From: Selenomonadaceae bacterium
GTDB taxonomy: Bacteria; Bacillota; Negativicutes; Selenomonadales; Selenomonadaceae
DNA: 6,385 nucleotides
Assembly: GCA_017390245.1 (NCBI GenBank)
Contig: JAFPCE010000067.1
Coordinates: 1-6,385, forward strand
Direction: 5' to 3'
Position numbers and translations under genes: made by a program. This document shows, one piece after another, positions 6,066 to 6,385 of this stretch; position 1 is the first letter of the stretch, and the number at the start of each line of letters is the position of its first letter. Under the pieces are notes generated by a model. That model had not been told where the DNA came from. It worked only from the letters and a program-made list of their open reading frames with translations, and did not search any database.

Positions 6066-6073
6066 AAGACACA

Positions 6074-6106
6074 AAAAACCTCAGCTTGTTAAAAGCTGAG
6101 GTTTTT
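6074..6106. terminator. Bidirectional terminator between convergent genes
   Basis: A 14-bp perfect inverted repeat (6074-6087 and 6093-6106) has a GC-rich core CCTCAGC/GCTGAGG and a five-base loop. It has T bases at the 3' end on the plus strand (6102-6106) and a run of A bases (6073-6078) that gives T bases on the minus strand. It lies 8 bases after the methyltransferase stop and about 20 bases past the stop of the minus-strand gene, so it can end both transcripts. Confidence 0.93.
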
Positions 6107-6125
6107 GCTTATGCAAACCGGAAAA

Positions 6126-6385
6126 TCAATCAACAGTTACAGAAGGTCTGTCTATAACGGTAGACAGCACAACAATGGAATGAGTTTTGTTTACCCCCTG
6201 GATGCTCTTAATGCGATTTAAAAGATTTTCCAAAGTATCAGTGTTCTTAGTCTGAACCTTTAAGGTGAACTCATAATGGCCAGTGGTTTTAAAGCACTCC
6301 AAAATATCTGGTTCACTCTTAGTAAAATCAATGAAATCTGGCATGTACTTCGGATTCTCAAAGCCGATGTGTACAAGAGCAACTA
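6126..6385 (-). CDS. Lrp/AsnC-family regulator, C-terminal ligand-binding part (5' end outside window)
   Basis: The last 85 residues of a minus-strand gene whose frame remains open to the right edge; the upstream residues read VALVHIGFENPKYMPDFIDF. They match the C-terminal RAM (regulation of amino acid metabolism) domain of Lrp/AsnC proteins: a first beta strand VALVHIGF, a helix, FKTTGHYEFTLKVQTK for the central strands, a helix TLENLLNRIKSIQGV, and the last strand THSIVVLSTVI. The DNA-binding helix-turn-helix half, if present, is outside the window. The ATG at 6344 is internal, not the start. Full Lrp/AsnC proteins are about 150-165 residues; stand-alone RAM-domain proteins of about 80-100 residues also exist and cannot be excluded. 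The ligand is probably an amino acid. The neighbouring direction is convergent with the methyltransferase gene. Confidence 0.85.
   Translation of the reverse strand, partial: VALVHIGFENPKYMPDFIDFTKSEPDILECFKTTGHYEFTLKVQTKNTDTLENLLNRIKSIQGVNKTHSIVVLSTVIDRPSVTVD

Noticed and set aside
6126..6344. Complete 72-residue gene from the ATG at 6344
   Set aside because: The frame continues upstream to the window edge with the first strand of the RAM domain (VALVHIGF), so that ATG is internal.
1..6385. Mobile element, CRISPR array, toxin-antitoxin or defence system
   Set aside because: No transposase or integrase, no regular spaced repeats, and all intergenic gaps are explained by promoters, leaders and terminators.

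Overview
The window is a housekeeping stretch from a low-to-moderate GC Gram-positive-type (Firmicutes-like) bacterium. It holds the 3' part of thrS, then infC-rpmI-rplT behind their own promoter and an attenuator leader, then brnQ, a cytidylate-kinase-like gene, a TrmH/SpoU RNA methyltransferase, and the 3' end of a convergent Lrp/AsnC-type regulator gene. The thrS-infC-rpmI-rplT order is very widely conserved in bacteria. The leader-attenuator type of control, the strong AGGAGG-type ribosome binding sites and the TrmH gene close to rplT fit Firmicutes. A member of the Negativicutes is possible, but I cannot fix the genus from this sequence.

Region by region: 1-1552 is threonyl-tRNA synthetase, missing about its first 120-130 residues. 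1553-1835 is a 283-base gap. It holds a hairpin after thrS, a near-consensus extended -10 promoter at 1651-1679, and a roughly 150-nt leader with a strong intrinsic terminator (1756-1786) upstream of infC. 1836-2963 is the IF-3 / bL35 / bL20 operon, closed by a UUCG-loop terminator. 3103-4434 is BrnQ with its own terminator. 4590-6065 is a probable two-gene unit (kinase-like protein plus 2'-O-methyltransferase). It is closed by a terminator that reads in both directions and also serves the minus-strand Lrp-type gene, which runs off the right edge.

How they work together: ThrRS charges tRNA, IF-3 polices initiation, bL35 and bL20 are large-subunit proteins, and the TrmH enzyme probably methylates rRNA or tRNA, so most of the window is translation machinery. 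The infC leader has the layout of the L20 leader known from Firmicutes, in which excess bL20 shuts the operon down by premature termination. In this copy the terminator's 5' arm has an 8-nt exact complement upstream, that complement lies inside its own small hairpin, and the terminator's 3' arm can re-pair with a downstream segment. IF-3 appears to start at a rare ATA codon, which would add the classical IF-3 autocontrol at initiation. BrnQ (branched-chain amino acid uptake) and the Lrp-type regulator are a thematically related pair, but nothing here proves a regulatory link.

I found no mobile element, CRISPR array, tRNA, rRNA or clearly new system. The most interesting sequence is the infC leader and start region.
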